The notes: generated by a model not told the origin, from the sequence alone. Shown: positions 37,532-47,596, counted from the first letter of the stretch. The stretch: 64,000 nt of DNA from Nocardioides lacusdianchii (GCF_020102855.1 NZ_JADHZD010000007.1:162151-226150), one strand, 5' to 3'. Translations and numbers: made by a program.

Positions 37532-38364
37532 GCATCGGGCTGCTCTCTTCCGACCAGGAAGATGTCCAGGAGGCAAGCTTCCGGGCGGTCGCCCAGCAGG
37601 TGCGCGCTGACTGGCGCCGTCGGGCAGCAGAGCTCGTCGCCGTGGCGGCGTTGGTGCTCTTCTGCGCCTACTTCGTCGGCCTGCTCGACAGTGCCCGGAT
37701 GGGTGCCGGGCTGGTCGACATCGTGGACCTGCTCGGCGAGATGTGGCCGCCAGACTTCACCAACCTGAACGCCTGGTGGGGTCCGCTCTGGGATTCCTTG
37801 GCGATGAGTCTGGCCGCGACCGCGCTCGCGGTGCTGCTGTCGGTCCCCCTGGCGCTCCTCGGCGCACGTAACACCTCACCCCACCCTGCCGTCTACTGGT
37901 CGGCGCGGATGATGCTCAACGTCCTGCGCTCAGTGCCGGAGCTGATCATGGCGATCGTGTTCGTCGCCGCAGTGGGCTTCGGCGCCCTGCCCGGCGCGCT
38001 TGCCCTCGGCATCCACTCGGCCGGCATGGTTGGCAAGTTCTTCGCCGAGGCGATCGAGCACGCCGACCAGGCCCCGGTGGAGGCCGCCCGCGCCGTCGGG
38101 TCGACTCCGGCGCAGGTGATCATGCACGGTGTCCTGCCCCAGGTTCTGCCGCAGATGGCTGACGTCACGATCTACCGCTGGGAGTTCAACTTCCGGGCCT
38201 CGGTGGTGGTCGGTGTGGTCGGCGCCGGCGGGATCGGGTTCGAACTGATCGCCGCGCTGCGCACGCTCAAATACGAGGAAGTCTCCGCCATCCTGCTCGT
38301 CATTCTCGCTACCGTCACCGTGGTCGACGCCCTCGGTGGCCTACTCAGGAAGAGGTTCGCATGA
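37528..38364 (+). CDS. phnE: Phosphonate/phosphite ABC transporter permease
   Basis: The 278-residue permease has about six hydrophobic segments and the EAA-type loop reading AIEHADQAPVEAARAVGSTPAQVIMHGVLPQVLPQ (in part), the ATPase contact. GTG start overlaps phnD (GTGA) and its end overlaps ptxD (ATGA), indicating a single operon. Membrane component of the PhnCDE/PtxABC importer. Confidence 0.92.
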   Translation: MSIGLLSSDQEDVQEASFRAVAQQVRADWRRRAAELVAVAALVLFCAYFVGLLDSARMGAGLVDIVDLLGEMWPPDFTNLNAWWGPLWDSLAMSLAATALAVLLSVPLALLGARNTSPHPAVYWSARMMLNVLRSVPELIMAIVFVAAVGFGALPGALALGIHSAGMVGKFFAEAIEHADQAPVEAARAVGSTPAQVIMHGVLPQVLPQMADVTIYRWEFNFRASVVVGVVGAGGIGFELIAALRTLKYEEVSAILLVILATVTVVDALGGLLRKRFA

Positions 38365-39398
38365 CCGACACCTTCGCGCGTCCGGTGGTCGTCCTGACCC
38401 ATCGGGTGCACCCCGAGATCCTCGATCTCCTCGGCCGCGTCTGCGAGGTCGTGCCGAACCAGGACAACGACAGCCTCCCCGCCTCCGAACTGCGGCGACG
38501 GGCCGCAGACGCCGACGCGTTGATGGCGTTCATGCCCGACCAGATCGACGCGGATTTCCTCGATGGCTGTCCGCGGCTGCAGGTCGTTGCGGGAGCCCTC
38601 AAGGGCTACGACAACATCGACGTCGATGCCTGCACCGAGCGCGGGATCTGGCTCACCCGGGTCGAGGATCTGCTCACCGAACCCACCGCCGAGCTCGCCC
38701 TCGGGCTGCTTATTGGGCTCGCGCGTCATGTGACCAGCGGTGACCGCCGAGTGCGCGATGGCTTCCCGGGGTGGCGGCCGGTGCTCTACGGCCGCACGCT
38801 CATCGGCGCCACGATCGGGATCGTCGGGGCCGGTGTGCTTGGACAGGCGGTGGCGCGGCTGCTCGGGGGCTTCGACGCCCGCCTGCTCTACTGGGACCCC
38901 CAGCCAGTGACGCCGTCGAAGGCCAGCGCACTCGGGTTGGAGCGCGTGGAGCTCACCGAGTTGCTCACACACAGCGATGCCGTGGTGGTTTGTGCACCCC
39001 TGGTGCCCGACAGCCTGCACCTGTTGAACCGCGAAGCACTCGCATCGATGCGGCCGGGCGCACTGCTGGTCAACGTCGGACGAGGCTCGGTGGTGAGCGA
39101 GGACGCCGTCACCGAGCTGCTGCGCGGTGGCCACCTCGGCGGGTACGCCGCCGACGTCTTCGAGTTCGAGGACCTGTCACGCCACAACCGACCAGACGGC
39201 CCGCACCCCGACCTGCTAGAGCTGAACGAGCAGACCCTCTTCACCCCACACCTGGGCTCGGCGGTCGCAACTGCCCGGCTCGCGATCGAGGAGCACGCGG
39301 CAAACGCCATCCTGAAGGTGCTGGCCGGAAAGGTGCCCGAGGGAGCCGTCAACAACCCGAACCGAGAGGTGCTGACGACGTCCCGCTCGCCGCTATGA
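38361..39398 (+). CDS. ptxD: NAD-dependent phosphite dehydrogenase
   Basis: PtxD oxidises phosphite to phosphate with reduction of NAD. The 345-residue protein matches the Pseudomonas stutzeri enzyme, as recalled, in many segments: THRVHPEILDLL, MAFMPDQIDADFL, ALKGYDNIDVDACTERGIWLT, LLTEPTAELALGL, GGYAADVFEFEDLSRHNRP and TLFTPHLGSAV. Catalytic positions are K81, R241, E270 and H297; GAGVLG (156-161) followed by D179 indicates NAD preference. This is a D-2-hydroxyacid-dehydrogenase-fold enzyme, but the PtxD-specific segments separate it from other members. The strength of match supports phosphite. Confidence 0.93.
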   Translation: MTDTFARPVVVLTHRVHPEILDLLGRVCEVVPNQDNDSLPASELRRRAADADALMAFMPDQIDADFLDGCPRLQVVAGALKGYDNIDVDACTERGIWLTRVEDLLTEPTAELALGLLIGLARHVTSGDRRVRDGFPGWRPVLYGRTLIGATIGIVGAGVLGQAVARLLGGFDARLLYWDPQPVTPSKASALGLERVELTELLTHSDAVVVCAPLVPDSLHLLNREALASMRPGALLVNVGRGSVVSEDAVTELLRGGHLGGYAADVFEFEDLSRHNRPDGPHPDLLELNEQTLFTPHLGSAVATARLAIEEHAANAILKVLAGKVPEGAVNNPNREVLTTSRSPL

Positions 39399-40156
39399 TC
39401 CTACCCATCAACGACGTCCCGCGCCGAAGGCCCTCCGCCCGGATACCGGTCTACCTAGCCACAGCCGACGCCTTGGCCGAGCGCATCGCAGAGCAACCCG
39501 TCGGCACGCGGCTCCCATCGGAAGACGAACTCGCCCGGGACCTGGGCGTCGGCCGCCTCACCGCACGGGCCGCCCTGTCCGAGCTCGAATCTCGCTACCT
39601 CGTCCGGCGCAGGCAGGGCAGCGGAACGTACGTCTCGCGGCGCATCGACTACACCATCAGCCGGCACAGCCCACCGAGCTGGAGCGCGAGCGTGCGCCAA
39701 GCCGGTCTGACCCCGCACATTCGCACCACGGGCTGGCGCCTCGACCAGCCACCGGCGGAGGTGCGGAGCCGGATGCGGGTGGGTGCTCGACGACAACTCC
39801 TCGCAATCTCCCGCGACAGGTACGTCGACAACGACCTAGTTGGCTTCGCCGAAACCTGGCTCGACCCGGATCTCGTCCCCAACCTCACACAGGTCCTCGA
39901 GCCCGGAGCGTCTCTGCACGACACCCTGGCAGGCCACTACGGCATCCAGCCGGTGCGCGGCTGGTTCGGCGTCGCGATCGACCCCGCGCCGTCCGAGGTG
40001 GCCCAGCATCTCGGGCTTAGCGGCCGACCGCTGGTGATCGCGATCCGCAGCCGCACCGACGCGGCCGCCCGTGACCATCGGCCGGTCGAGCTCACGCTTT
40101 CCTGGCTCCGTGCCGACGTGTTCCGGATCGACGTCGACTTCGACACGAGACCCTGA
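39395..40156 (+). CDS. PhnF-like GntR/UTRA transcriptional regulator
   Basis: The 253-residue regulator has an N-terminal winged helix (AERIAEQPVGTRLPSEDELARDLGVGRLTARAALSELE, in part RLPSEDELARDLGVGRLTAR) and a C-terminal UTRA effector domain (RDRYVDNDLVGFAETWL, HYGIQPVRGWFGVAI). The position at the end of the phnCDE-ptxD operon, with ATGA overlap, makes it the likely local repressor, as PhnF is in mycobacteria. The effector is unknown. An ORF extending far upstream is a shadow of ptxD. Confidence 0.9.
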   Translation: MILPINDVPRRRPSARIPVYLATADALAERIAEQPVGTRLPSEDELARDLGVGRLTARAALSELESRYLVRRRQGSGTYVSRRIDYTISRHSPPSWSASVRQAGLTPHIRTTGWRLDQPPAEVRSRMRVGARRQLLAISRDRYVDNDLVGFAETWLDPDLVPNLTQVLEPGASLHDTLAGHYGIQPVRGWFGVAIDPAPSEVAQHLGLSGRPLVIAIRSRTDAAARDHRPVELTLSWLRADVFRIDVDFDTRP

Positions 40157-41043
40157 CTCCAACCACCACGTGTTGATGGTCGTCCATGTGCGCCGCCTCG
40201 TTGTCGCGCTTGGATGAGGTTCTCTGACCGGCGGCATAGGTGTATCGGGCCAACTCGAGTTGCAGCGGCTTGCCCGCAGCGGCGACGGCGAGGCGAGCGG
40301 CTTCGCGTCGTTCAGCGCGTGCTCGACGCACCGTGACCTGGGATACGGCCACAAGTGACACCACGGCGCCGAACGGCGCTCCCCGCGCTGGCAATGAGCG
40401 TTGACCAATCCACGTCCCCAGAGTGGCACGGCCCATCCCTGTGGATGATTCCAGCGGCCGGGCCGGCGACCGTCCTACCCTGCTCGACATGTCGTGACCG
40501 CGCAGGAGGCCGCGGGCATCCTCCATCGAGTCCAGGGCGTGCCACAGAGGGATCCGCTTCCGCTGATCGCGTTCGGCGCAACCGCGTGAACTGCGGAGGC
40601 GACGTATGTCGGTCGGCCAGCGACACTCGGGATAGGCCGGACGTGTGCCTGTCGCTTGACTGACGGAGATCGGCCAACGCTTTCCCACCGGTCTGGTCGA
40701 GATCCTGTTCCGTTCAACTCTCAGGGCGATTCAGGCCGTTATGCTGTCGATGGCCTGGCCATCGGGGCCTCAAGGGTCGCGATCTCCTCGAACTTCTGCG
40801 CGTTGTCACCGAACGGCCACACATCATGAGATGCCCAAAGCGAACCGGCGACAACGTTCAGCGAGGTCGCGTCGGGACGACGGCTTCACCGATGCGTCTC
40901 GCGGCTGAGGAGGCGTGTGTCGGCCCCGATTGTGTCCTGGGCGGCGTGAGCGATCGAGTACTCCGCGGGCGTGCACTTGAGCCCAACGCTCGCACGCTTA
41001 GTAGACAACCCGGGCCTCGTCTAGCCTCGGCACGACCCAACCA
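40157..41043. pseudogene. Non-coding or decayed region in the element cargo
   Basis: This 887-bp stretch has no intact gene. On the minus strand at about 40160-40450, a membrane-helix-like and charged reading (VVSLVAVSQVTVRRARAER... LELARYTYAAGQ) is broken from a plausible start (DWSTLIASAGSA) by a frame change, suggesting a frameshifted small membrane gene. On the minus strand at about 40735-40980, a reading with PAEYSIAHAAQDT and WASHDVWPFGDNAQKFEEI is interrupted by stops. These are probably remnants between the two cargo blocks. Confidence 0.35.
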
Positions 41044-42660
41044 TTATCCGAGGTCCAGCCGCTTGGTGGTCTCCTCGCGCATCTCGGCCTTGCGGATCTT
41101 CCCGGTGACGGTCATCGGGAACTCGTCCACGAGCAGCACGTAGCGCGGGATCTTGTAGTGCGCGAGCTTGCCGTCGGCGTACGCACGAACCGCGGCGGCG
41201 TCGAGCTCGGCAGCGCCGGACTTGAGCTTGATCCAGGCGCACAGCTCCTCGCCGTACTTGTCATCGGGGACGCCGATGACCTGGACGTCCTCGATGTCGG
41301 GGTGCGCGTAGAGGAAGTCCTCGATCTCGCGCGGGTAGACGTTCTCGCCGCCGCGGATCACCATGTCCTTGATCCGGCCGACGATGTTGCAGTAGCCGTC
41401 CTCGCGCATCTCCGCGAGGTCGCCGGTGTGCATCCAGCCGTCGCTGTCGATCGCCTCCGCGGTCTTCTCGGGGTTCTCCCAGTAGCCCAGCATCACGGAG
41501 TAGCCACGGGTGCAGAACTCGCCCGGCTGGCCGCGCTCGACGATGTCGCCGGTGACGGGGTCGACGATCTTGATCTCGACGTGCGGATGCGCCCGGCCGA
41601 TGGTGGCCGTGCGCCGGTCCAGGTCGTCGTCGGCGCGGGTCTGGCACGAGACCGGCGAGGTCTCGGTCATGCCGTAGGCGATGGAGACCTCGGCCATGTG
41701 CATGTCGTTCACGCAGCGCTTCATCACCTCGACCGGGCAGATGGAGCCGGCCATGATGCCGGTGCGCAGGGAGGACAGGTCGTGCTCGGCGAAGCTCGGG
41801 TGGTTCTGCATCGCTATGAACATCGTCGGTACGCCGTACACGCCGGTGCACTTCTCCGCGGCGATCGTGCGCAAGGTGATCTCGGGGTCAAAGCCGGGCG
41901 CCGGGATGACCATCGTCGCCCCGTGGGAGGTGCAGCCGAGGTTGCCCATCACCATCCCGAAGCAGTGGTAGAACGGCACCGGGATGCACAGCCGGTCGTC
42001 GGGCCCGAGGTCGATCAGGTCGGTGACGAGGTAGCCGTTGTTGAGGATGTTGCGGTGGCTCAACGTCGCGCCCTTGGGGCGACCAGTGGTGCCGGAGGTG
42101 TACTGGATGTTGATCGGGTCGGTGGGCTCGAGCCGCGCCATCTGCTCCGCCACGGTGCCGGCTGCGACGTCAGCGCCGGACGCGATCAGGTCGGACCAGT
42201 CGTCGGTGCCGATGAAGACCACGCGTTCGAGGCCGGGGCACTCGGCGTGCGTCTCACCGACCATCGAGCGGTAGTCGCTGGTCTTGAAGCTCTCCGCGCT
42301 GATCAGCAGGCGCACGCCGGCCTGGTTGACGGCGTAGGCGAACTCGTGGGTGCGGTAGGCGGGATTGACGTTGACCAGGATGATCCCGAGCTTGGCCGTG
42401 GCGTACTGCACCAGCACCCACTCCGCGCAGTTCGGCGCCCAGATCCCGACGCGGTCGCCCGCCGTCAGCCCGGCGGCGATCAACCCGCGCGCCAGGGCAT
42501 CGATGTCGTGGTTCAGCTCGGACCAGGTCCACCGGCGCCCGCTGGCCACCTCGACCAGCGCTTCGCGATCGGGCTGAGCAGCGACGGTGCGCTCGAAGTT
42601 GGCACCGATCGTCTCCTCCAGCAGTGGGGGTTCGAGCTCGCCGGCGGCGTACGACTCCAT
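41044..42660 (-). CDS. Fatty acyl-CoA synthetase (AMP-binding)
   Basis: A 538-residue ANL-family ligase activating a carboxylic acid as acyl-AMP then acyl-CoA. Motifs: [16 protein letters not shown] (P-loop), YGMTETSP (A5), [10 protein letters not shown] (A7) and [20 protein letters not shown] (A8), with the C-terminal lysine in [11 protein letters not shown]. The FadD35/long-chain-type acyl-CoA synthetase pattern is recalled, not searched. ATG 42660 has SD GGAGG. It is divergent from the second ligase. Confidence 0.85.
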   Translation of the reverse strand: MESYAAGELEPPLLEETIGANFERTVAAQPDREALVEVASGRRWTWSELNHDIDALARGLIAAGLTAGDRVGIWAPNCAEWVLVQYATAKLGIILVNVNPAYRTHEFAYAVNQAGVRLLISAESFKTSDYRSMVGETHAECPGLERVVFIGTDDWSDLIASGADVAAGTVAEQMARLEPTDPINIQYTSGTTGRPKGATLSHRNILNNGYLVTDLIDLGPDDRLCIPVPFYHCFGMVMGNLGCTSHGATMVIPAPGFDPEITLRTIAAEKCTGVYGVPTMFIAMQNHPSFAEHDLSSLRTGIMAGSICPVEVMKRCVNDMHMAEVSIAYGMTETSPVSCQTRADDDLDRRTATIGRAHPHVEIKIVDPVTGDIVERGQPGEFCTRGYSVMLGYWENPEKTAEAIDSDGWMHTGDLAEMREDGYCNIVGRIKDMVIRGGENVYPREIEDFLYAHPDIEDVQVIGVPDDKYGEELCAWIKLKSGAAELDAAAVRAYADGKLAHYKIPRYVLLVDEFPMTVTGKIRKAEMREETTKRLDLG

Positions 42661-42802
42661 GCGGTCCTCCACACGTTTCAGGTCAGTGATCCGGATCTCA
42701 CGAGCCTAGTCACCCCGCCGGGGCCGAGCATGTGCAGATCGTGAACACGGACGGCGGCGCCGGAAGGCGAGCATGAGGTCGACACCGCGAAAGGAACAAC
42801 CC

Positions 42803-44527
42803 ATGAACACATCGACGACCGCCTACCTCGCCGCGCGGGACCAGCTCATCGCACTGTCCGGTCGCTACGACGACGCCCTGGACATGTTCCGTTGGCCGGA
42901 AGTCGGAGAGCGCTTCAACTGGGCGGTCGACTGGTTCGACCACGTCGCGGCCGGGAACCAGCGGCCGGCCCTGGTGATCCTGGAGGAGGACGGGACCCGC
43001 TCCTCCACGTCGTACGACGAGATGCGGCGCAGCTCCAACCAGGTCGCCCGCTGGCTCGCTGACCGAGGCGTGCGCAAGGGCGACTCGGTCATCATCATGC
43101 TGGGCAACCAGATCGAGCTGTGGCAGAGCATGCTGGCGGTGATGAAGCTCGGAGCGGTGATCATGCCGACTGCCACCGCTGCCGGGCCTGCGGACCTCGC
43201 CGACCGGATCGAGCGGGGCGAGGCCAGGCACGTGATCTGCAATGCCGCCGATGCCGGCAAGTTCGACGAGGTGCCCGGTGACTACACCCGCATCTCGGTC
43301 GGAGCGGTGGACGGCTGGCTCGACCTGACCGAGCACCGGGACCTCGACGACCGTGATGTCGAGCATCCAGCGACCACGCCGGCCGACCGCCTGCTGCTCT
43401 ACTTCACGTCGGGGACGACGAGCAGGCCGAAGCTGGTCGAGCACACGCAAGTGTCCTACCCGGTCGGTCACCTCTCCACGATGTACTGGCTGGGCCTCCG
43501 GCCCGGCGACGTGCACCTCAACATCTCCTCGCCCGGATGGGCCAAGCACGCGTGGTCCTGCTTCTTCGCGCCCTGGATCGCCGAGGCGACGGTCTTCATC
43601 TACAACTACTCGCGCTTCGACGCGGCGGCGCTGCTGGGGGCGCTGCGTCGCGAGGAGGTCACCACCTTCTGTGCGCCGCCGACGGTGTGGCGGATGCTGA
43701 TCAAGGCGGACCTGTCGGGAGGACCCGGCGCGCTGCGCCAGATCATCGGCGCCGGTGAGCCGCTGAACCCCGAAGTGATCTCCCAGGTCGAGGAGAAGTG
43801 GGGACTGACCCTGCGGGACGGCTTCGGCCAGACCGAGATGACAGCCGCCCTGGGCAACGTCCCTGGGGCACGGGTCAAGCCGGGCTCGATGGGTCGCCCG
43901 CTGCCCGGCATACCCGTCGTGCTCGTGGACCCGCTGACGGGCGAACGCGTTGCCGGAGACGGTGTCGAGGGAGAGATCTGTCTCGACCTCGAGGGACCGA
44001 CAGGTCGGCCCCTGCCTCTCATGACGGGCTACCTGGGGGACGCCGAGCGCAACGCCGAGGCGATGGCCGGCGGCGTCTACCACACCGGCGACGTGGCCTC
44101 GATCGACGCGGACGGCTACGTCACCTACATCGGTCGCACCGACGACGTGTTCAAGGCCTCCGACTACAAGGTCAGTCCGTTCGAGCTGGAGAGCGTGCTC
44201 ATCGAGCATCCGGCAGTCGCCGAGGCGGCCGTCGTGCCAGCGCCCGACCCTGTCCGGCTGGCCGTCCCGAAGGCCTACGTCGTCCTGGCGCCCGGTCACG
44301 AACCGACCGCGGACACGGCCTTCGAGATCCTGAAGCATGCGCGCGAGCACCTGGCGCCGTACCTGCGCATCCGGCGGCTGGAGTTCGCCGAGTTGCCCAA
44401 GACCATCTCGGGCAAGATCCGGCGCGTCGAGCTGCGTCAGCGTGAGAACGAGCTGGCCCTGCAGGACGCGGTGGCTCCGGGCGAGTTCCGAGACGACCAG
44501 TTCTCCGCGCTGAAGTCGATCACCTAG
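42803..44527 (+). CDS. Acyl-CoA synthetase, AcsM-like (AMP-binding)
   Basis: A 574-residue ANL-family ligase with motifs FTSGTTSRPKLVEHTQ (P-loop), GFGQTEMTA (A5), VYHTGDVASIDADGY (A7) and IGRTDDVFKASDYKVSPFELES (A8), and a C-terminal TISGKIRRVEL lysine. The GNQIELWQSMLAVMKLGAV stretch and long N-terminus fit medium-chain/acetyl-type synthetases. It probably activates the carboxylic acid made from the alcohol by the dehydrogenases. It converges on the VWA gene (4-nt overlap). Confidence 0.85.
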   Translation: MNTSTTAYLAARDQLIALSGRYDDALDMFRWPEVGERFNWAVDWFDHVAAGNQRPALVILEEDGTRSSTSYDEMRRSSNQVARWLADRGVRKGDSVIIMLGNQIELWQSMLAVMKLGAVIMPTATAAGPADLADRIERGEARHVICNAADAGKFDEVPGDYTRISVGAVDGWLDLTEHRDLDDRDVEHPATTPADRLLLYFTSGTTSRPKLVEHTQVSYPVGHLSTMYWLGLRPGDVHLNISSPGWAKHAWSCFFAPWIAEATVFIYNYSRFDAAALLGALRREEVTTFCAPPTVWRMLIKADLSGGPGALRQIIGAGEPLNPEVISQVEEKWGLTLRDGFGQTEMTAALGNVPGARVKPGSMGRPLPGIPVVLVDPLTGERVAGDGVEGEICLDLEGPTGRPLPLMTGYLGDAERNAEAMAGGVYHTGDVASIDADGYVTYIGRTDDVFKASDYKVSPFELESVLIEHPAVAEAAVVPAPDPVRLAVPKAYVVLAPGHEPTADTAFEILKHAREHLAPYLRIRRLEFAELPKTISGKIRRVELRQRENELALQDAVAPGEFRDDQFSALKSIT

Positions 44528-45480
44528 ACACGATCGTCGGCCATCAAGCGGTTGAGCAGCCGCGGCACGTCGAGCACGCTGTCGACCGCAGCCCAGGCGG
44601 CTCCTGATGCTCGAGCCAGCTGTTCGGCTGCTTCCACGTCGTCGCTCGGAGCCAGGATGATCAGCTCCTGGAGGCTCGAGGCCGCGGCTGCGGACTCCGA
44701 CTCCTCGGTGGCCCGGCAGTCCGAGAGCAGCAGCGTGACCTTGCGCCGTGCAGCGGCCCTGCCCAGCTGACGACGCGCCTGCTCGAGCGCAGCCGAGAGC
44801 GAGGTCGTGCCGTGTCCACGCAGGGACAGGATCGAGGCCACCGTCTCGCTCGCCGGGTGGCGCTCCTGCATCGGCTTGAGCACGTCGACCAGAGCAGCGA
44901 AGGTGATCACCGCATTCTCTCGAGGAGCCAGGCTGGCGCACGCAGCAGCCGCGACCGCCGCCGTCGTCAGTCGAGCCCCGTTCATCGAGCCGGACCGGTC
45001 GATCACCAGGCACAGCGCCAGCTCGGGCTTGGCCCAGTCGCTGACGAGGAGCTCGTCGAGCCGGGCGCGGCGACCTTCCGCGCGAGCGCCGAGCACGCTG
45101 TCCATGGACCGGTCGAGGTCGATGTCACCTCCGACCGTGGCGGCACGGATGCGTCGCTTCGAGACCCCGGAGGATCTTGGCAGGCCACGTCGGGTCTGCT
45201 CCAGGATGAGTCGAGGCGCCAGCCGGCGCACCTGGCTGCGCAGCGCCTCGTCGGTCGCCGACGACATCTCGACCAACAAGGTGAGCGTCTCGTCGGGGTC
45301 GTCGCTCAGGGCGGAGGCGAGGGCCTCCTCGTCGAGGACGCCCACCTCGGGCGACAGCTCGGCGAACCGCGGGTTGCGTGCCAGGTCGGAACGGCCGGTC
45401 GTGCGCTCGGCGCGAGGGCGGTCGCGCGCCTCCGGGCTGGCGGTGGGCTGGGGCTGGCCCGCCGAGGGCGGCGGGCTCAG
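44524..45480 (-). CDS. VWA-domain protein, MoxR partner
   Basis: This protein of about 318 residues carries a C-terminal von Willebrand A domain with MIDAS motif VIDRSGSMNGARL (DxSxS) and a later Thr/Asp pair (GHGTTSLS, LLLSDCRAT). The N-terminal half is helical and charged. It lies directly after moxR. No ATG, GTG or TTG fits the likely start; CTG 45480 overlaps the moxR stop (CTGA), matching the coupling style of the operon. Acts with MoxR as a chaperone pair in other systems. Confidence 0.75.
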   Translation of the reverse strand: MSPPPSAGQPQPTASPEARDRPRAERTTGRSDLARNPRFAELSPEVGVLDEEALASALSDDPDETLTLLVEMSSATDEALRSQVRRLAPRLILEQTRRGLPRSSGVSKRRIRAATVGGDIDLDRSMDSVLGARAEGRRARLDELLVSDWAKPELALCLVIDRSGSMNGARLTTAAVAAAACASLAPRENAVITFAALVDVLKPMQERHPASETVASILSLRGHGTTSLSAALEQARRQLGRAAARRKVTLLLSDCRATEESESAAAASSLQELIILAPSDDVEAAEQLARASGAAWAAVDSVLDVPRLLNRLMADDRV

Positions 45481-46409
45481 GGTTCCCCCGGCGACCCCGC
45501 AGAGTCGGCGTCGTCCGCCGAGTCGTCGGTCGGCTCCGGCCCGAAGATGCGCTCGTACATCTCCCGCACGACGTCCTCGGGGCTGCGGCCCGTGGAGTCG
45601 TGCAGCCGGATCCGCCCGCTGAGGGAGACCTCGGCCGCGGCGAGGCCGACGTGCCAGTCGTCGACGGCCACCCCGCGGAGCTGGGCCAGCTCCACCGCGA
45701 TGCGGGCGATGTCGATGGCGCCACGCACGGATGACCCCCACTCGAGAGCGTCGTGCTCTCGCGAGGCCCGCACGAGGGCCACCACCTTGGCCCGCCAGGC
45801 GTCATCGATGTCGGGGGAGTGCAAGGTGACGATGTCGCGCTCCGCCGCCGCCGACTGGTAGCCCATCGAGATCCGGCAGGTGCGGTCGTAGAGTGCGCTG
45901 GACACCCGGGCGGTGCCCACGGCGTCGAAGGGGTTCATGGCGGCGACCAGGCCGAAACCCGAGGCGGCGACGACGCGCCCCAGACGCGGTACGGCGATCT
46001 CCTTCTCGGACATCGCAGCGAGGAGCACGTTCAGGGTCTCCTCGGGAATGCGGTTGAGCTCCTCGACGTAGAGGAGCCCACCGGTTCGCATCGCCTCGAG
46101 CAGCGGCCCGTCCTCGAAGATCTCGGCGGCATAGCCGCGCTCCAGGACCAGGGCTGGGTCGAAGTGCCCGATGAGCCGGGCGGGGGTGAGCTCGGCGTTG
46201 CCCTCCACGAGGACGAAGGGGATCTCACGGTTGTGCGCGACCTGGCGCAGCAGCGTGGACTTGCCGGTGCCCGGTGGGCCTTCGAGCAGCACGTGGGCAC
46301 CACTGAGCAGCGCGGCCTCGAGGAGCTGGGCCTCCTCGACGCGGGCGACGGCGCCCAGGGGCGCGGCGTGCGGCGCCGCACCCCTGGACGGTGACAGGTC
46401 GCTGGTCAT
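45477..46409 (-). CDS. moxR: MoxR-type AAA+ ATPase
   Basis: The 310-residue ATPase has Walker A LLEGPPGTGKSTLL, Walker B GGLLYVEELNR, and sensor segments AAMNPFDAVGTA. MoxR-family AAA proteins with VWA partners insert cofactors or mature dehydrogenases (methanol dehydrogenase in Paracoccus is the founding case). Its start adjoins the alcohol dehydrogenase stop (no gap), so the three genes form one operon that probably matures the dehydrogenase. Confidence 0.85.
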   Translation of the reverse strand: MTSDLSPSRGAAPHAAPLGAVARVEEAQLLEAALLSGAHVLLEGPPGTGKSTLLRQVAHNREIPFVLVEGNAELTPARLIGHFDPALVLERGYAAEIFEDGPLLEAMRTGGLLYVEELNRIPEETLNVLLAAMSEKEIAVPRLGRVVAASGFGLVAAMNPFDAVGTARVSSALYDRTCRISMGYQSAAAERDIVTLHSPDIDDAWRAKVVALVRASREHDALEWGSSVRGAIDIARIAVELAQLRGVAVDDWHVGLAAAEVSLSGRIRLHDSTGRSPEDVVREMYERIFGPEPTDDSADDADSAGSPGEP

Positions 46410-47522
46410 TCAGTGCTCGTGAACGACGACGCCGCGCACGTTCTTGCCGGACAGGAGGTCGTCGTACCCCTCATTGACCTGGTCGAGGCGATAGGTGCGG
46501 GTGATGATCTCGTCGAGCTTGAGGTCGCCGCTCTGGTAGAGGCCAAGGATCCGGGGGATGTCGACGGTGGGGTTGCAGTCGCCGAAGAGGCTGCCCTTGA
46601 TGGTCTTGCGGAACAGGGTGAGGATCGACCCGGGCAGCTCGATCGTCTGCTCCTCGAGCTTGTTCAGCCCGGTCACGACGACGGTGCCGCCCTTGCCGAT
46701 GGCGTTGAAGCCGCTGGCGACGATCTCCGAGGTCAACAACCCCGGCGTCAGGATCGCGGAGTCTGCGCCCTGCCCACGGGTGAGCTCGACGATCTTGTCC
46801 TGGGCCTCCTCGGCGCTGGCGAAGGCGTGCGTCGCACCGAGCTCCATCGCCTTCTCCCGCTTGTTCTCCAAGGGGTCGATGGCCACGATGTTCTTGGCTC
46901 CCGACAGGCGTGCGCCCTGGACGGCGTTGATGCCGATGCCGCCGATGCCGTAGATGGCGACCGTGTCACCGGCAGAGACGTTGGCGGTGTTGACCGCCGC
47001 GCCCCACCCGGTCGGTACGCCGCATCCCACCAGGACGGCCTTCTCCAGGGGCAGGTCGTCGTCGACCTTGATGCAGGAGTTCTGGTGGATGACGCCGTAC
47101 TGGCTGAACGTGCCGAGCATGCACATGGCGCCGTACTGGCCGCGCGGGCCCGAGATGGGGAAGCGCTCGCCCGGCAGGTAGCCCTCCAGGATGGTGGCTC
47201 CCATGTCGCAGATCGACTGCTGGCCGCTGGCGCAGTAGCGACAGGTGCCGCAGTTGGGGATGAACGAGCAGACCACGTGGTCGCCGGCCTTGACGCGCGT
47301 GACGCCCGGGCCGACCTCCTCGATGATGCCGGCGCCTTCGTGGCCCAGCACCATCGGGAGCCGCGCCTCGAGGTCGCCGTGGGCGATGTGCACGTCGGAG
47401 TGGCACAAGCCGGCGTGCGTGTAGCGGATCAGTACTTCACCGTCCCGCGGACCGTCGAGGTCGAGCTCCTCGATCTCGATGGGCTTTCCAGTCTCGTAGA
47501 CGACGGCTGCGATGGTCTTCAC
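46410..47522 (-). CDS. Zinc-dependent, mycofactocin-type alcohol dehydrogenase
   Basis: A 370-residue medium-chain dehydrogenase with catalytic zinc ligands C40 (GLCHSD) and H61 (GHEGAG), a structural zinc from C91, C94, C97, C105, and the NAD motif YGIGGIG. It resembles the NDMA-dependent class, whose tightly bound NAD(H) is recycled by mycofactocin, not by free exchange; this fits the adjacent mft genes. GTG 47522 has SD AGGAG. A candidate operator lies 60 bp upstream. Substrate alcohol unknown. Confidence 0.9.
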   Translation of the reverse strand: MKTIAAVVYETGKPIEIEELDLDGPRDGEVLIRYTHAGLCHSDVHIAHGDLEARLPMVLGHEGAGIIEEVGPGVTRVKAGDHVVCSFIPNCGTCRYCASGQQSICDMGATILEGYLPGERFPISGPRGQYGAMCMLGTFSQYGVIHQNSCIKVDDDLPLEKAVLVGCGVPTGWGAAVNTANVSAGDTVAIYGIGGIGINAVQGARLSGAKNIVAIDPLENKREKAMELGATHAFASAEEAQDKIVELTRGQGADSAILTPGLLTSEIVASGFNAIGKGGTVVVTGLNKLEEQTIELPGSILTLFRKTIKGSLFGDCNPTVDIPRILGLYQSGDLKLDEIITRTYRLDQVNEGYDDLLSGKNVRGVVVHEH

Positions 47523-47579
47523 GTGAGCTCCTAGGGTTGTGATCGGGCTCACACCGTCGCAAGATTGCGGGAGCGATTC

Positions 47580-47596
47580 TGTTCAATGTCTGGACA
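47580..47596. promoter_or_regulatory. Candidate operator in front of alcohol dehydrogenase
   Basis: TGTTCAATGTCTGGACA fits the palindrome TGTYCA-N5-TGRACA and lies about 60 bp upstream of the dehydrogenase start. A second copy is before the aldehyde dehydrogenase gene at 49346-49362. Confidence 0.6.

Noticed and set aside
38771..39394. Upstream extension of the GntR gene
   Set aside because: It is the alternate frame of ptxD; ATG 39395 overlaps the ptxD stop in the usual operon manner.
45481..45741. N-terminal extension of the VWA protein
   Set aside because: The stretch is Arg/Gly-rich and antiparallel in quality to the MoxR coding frame; overlap of 260 bp is implausible.
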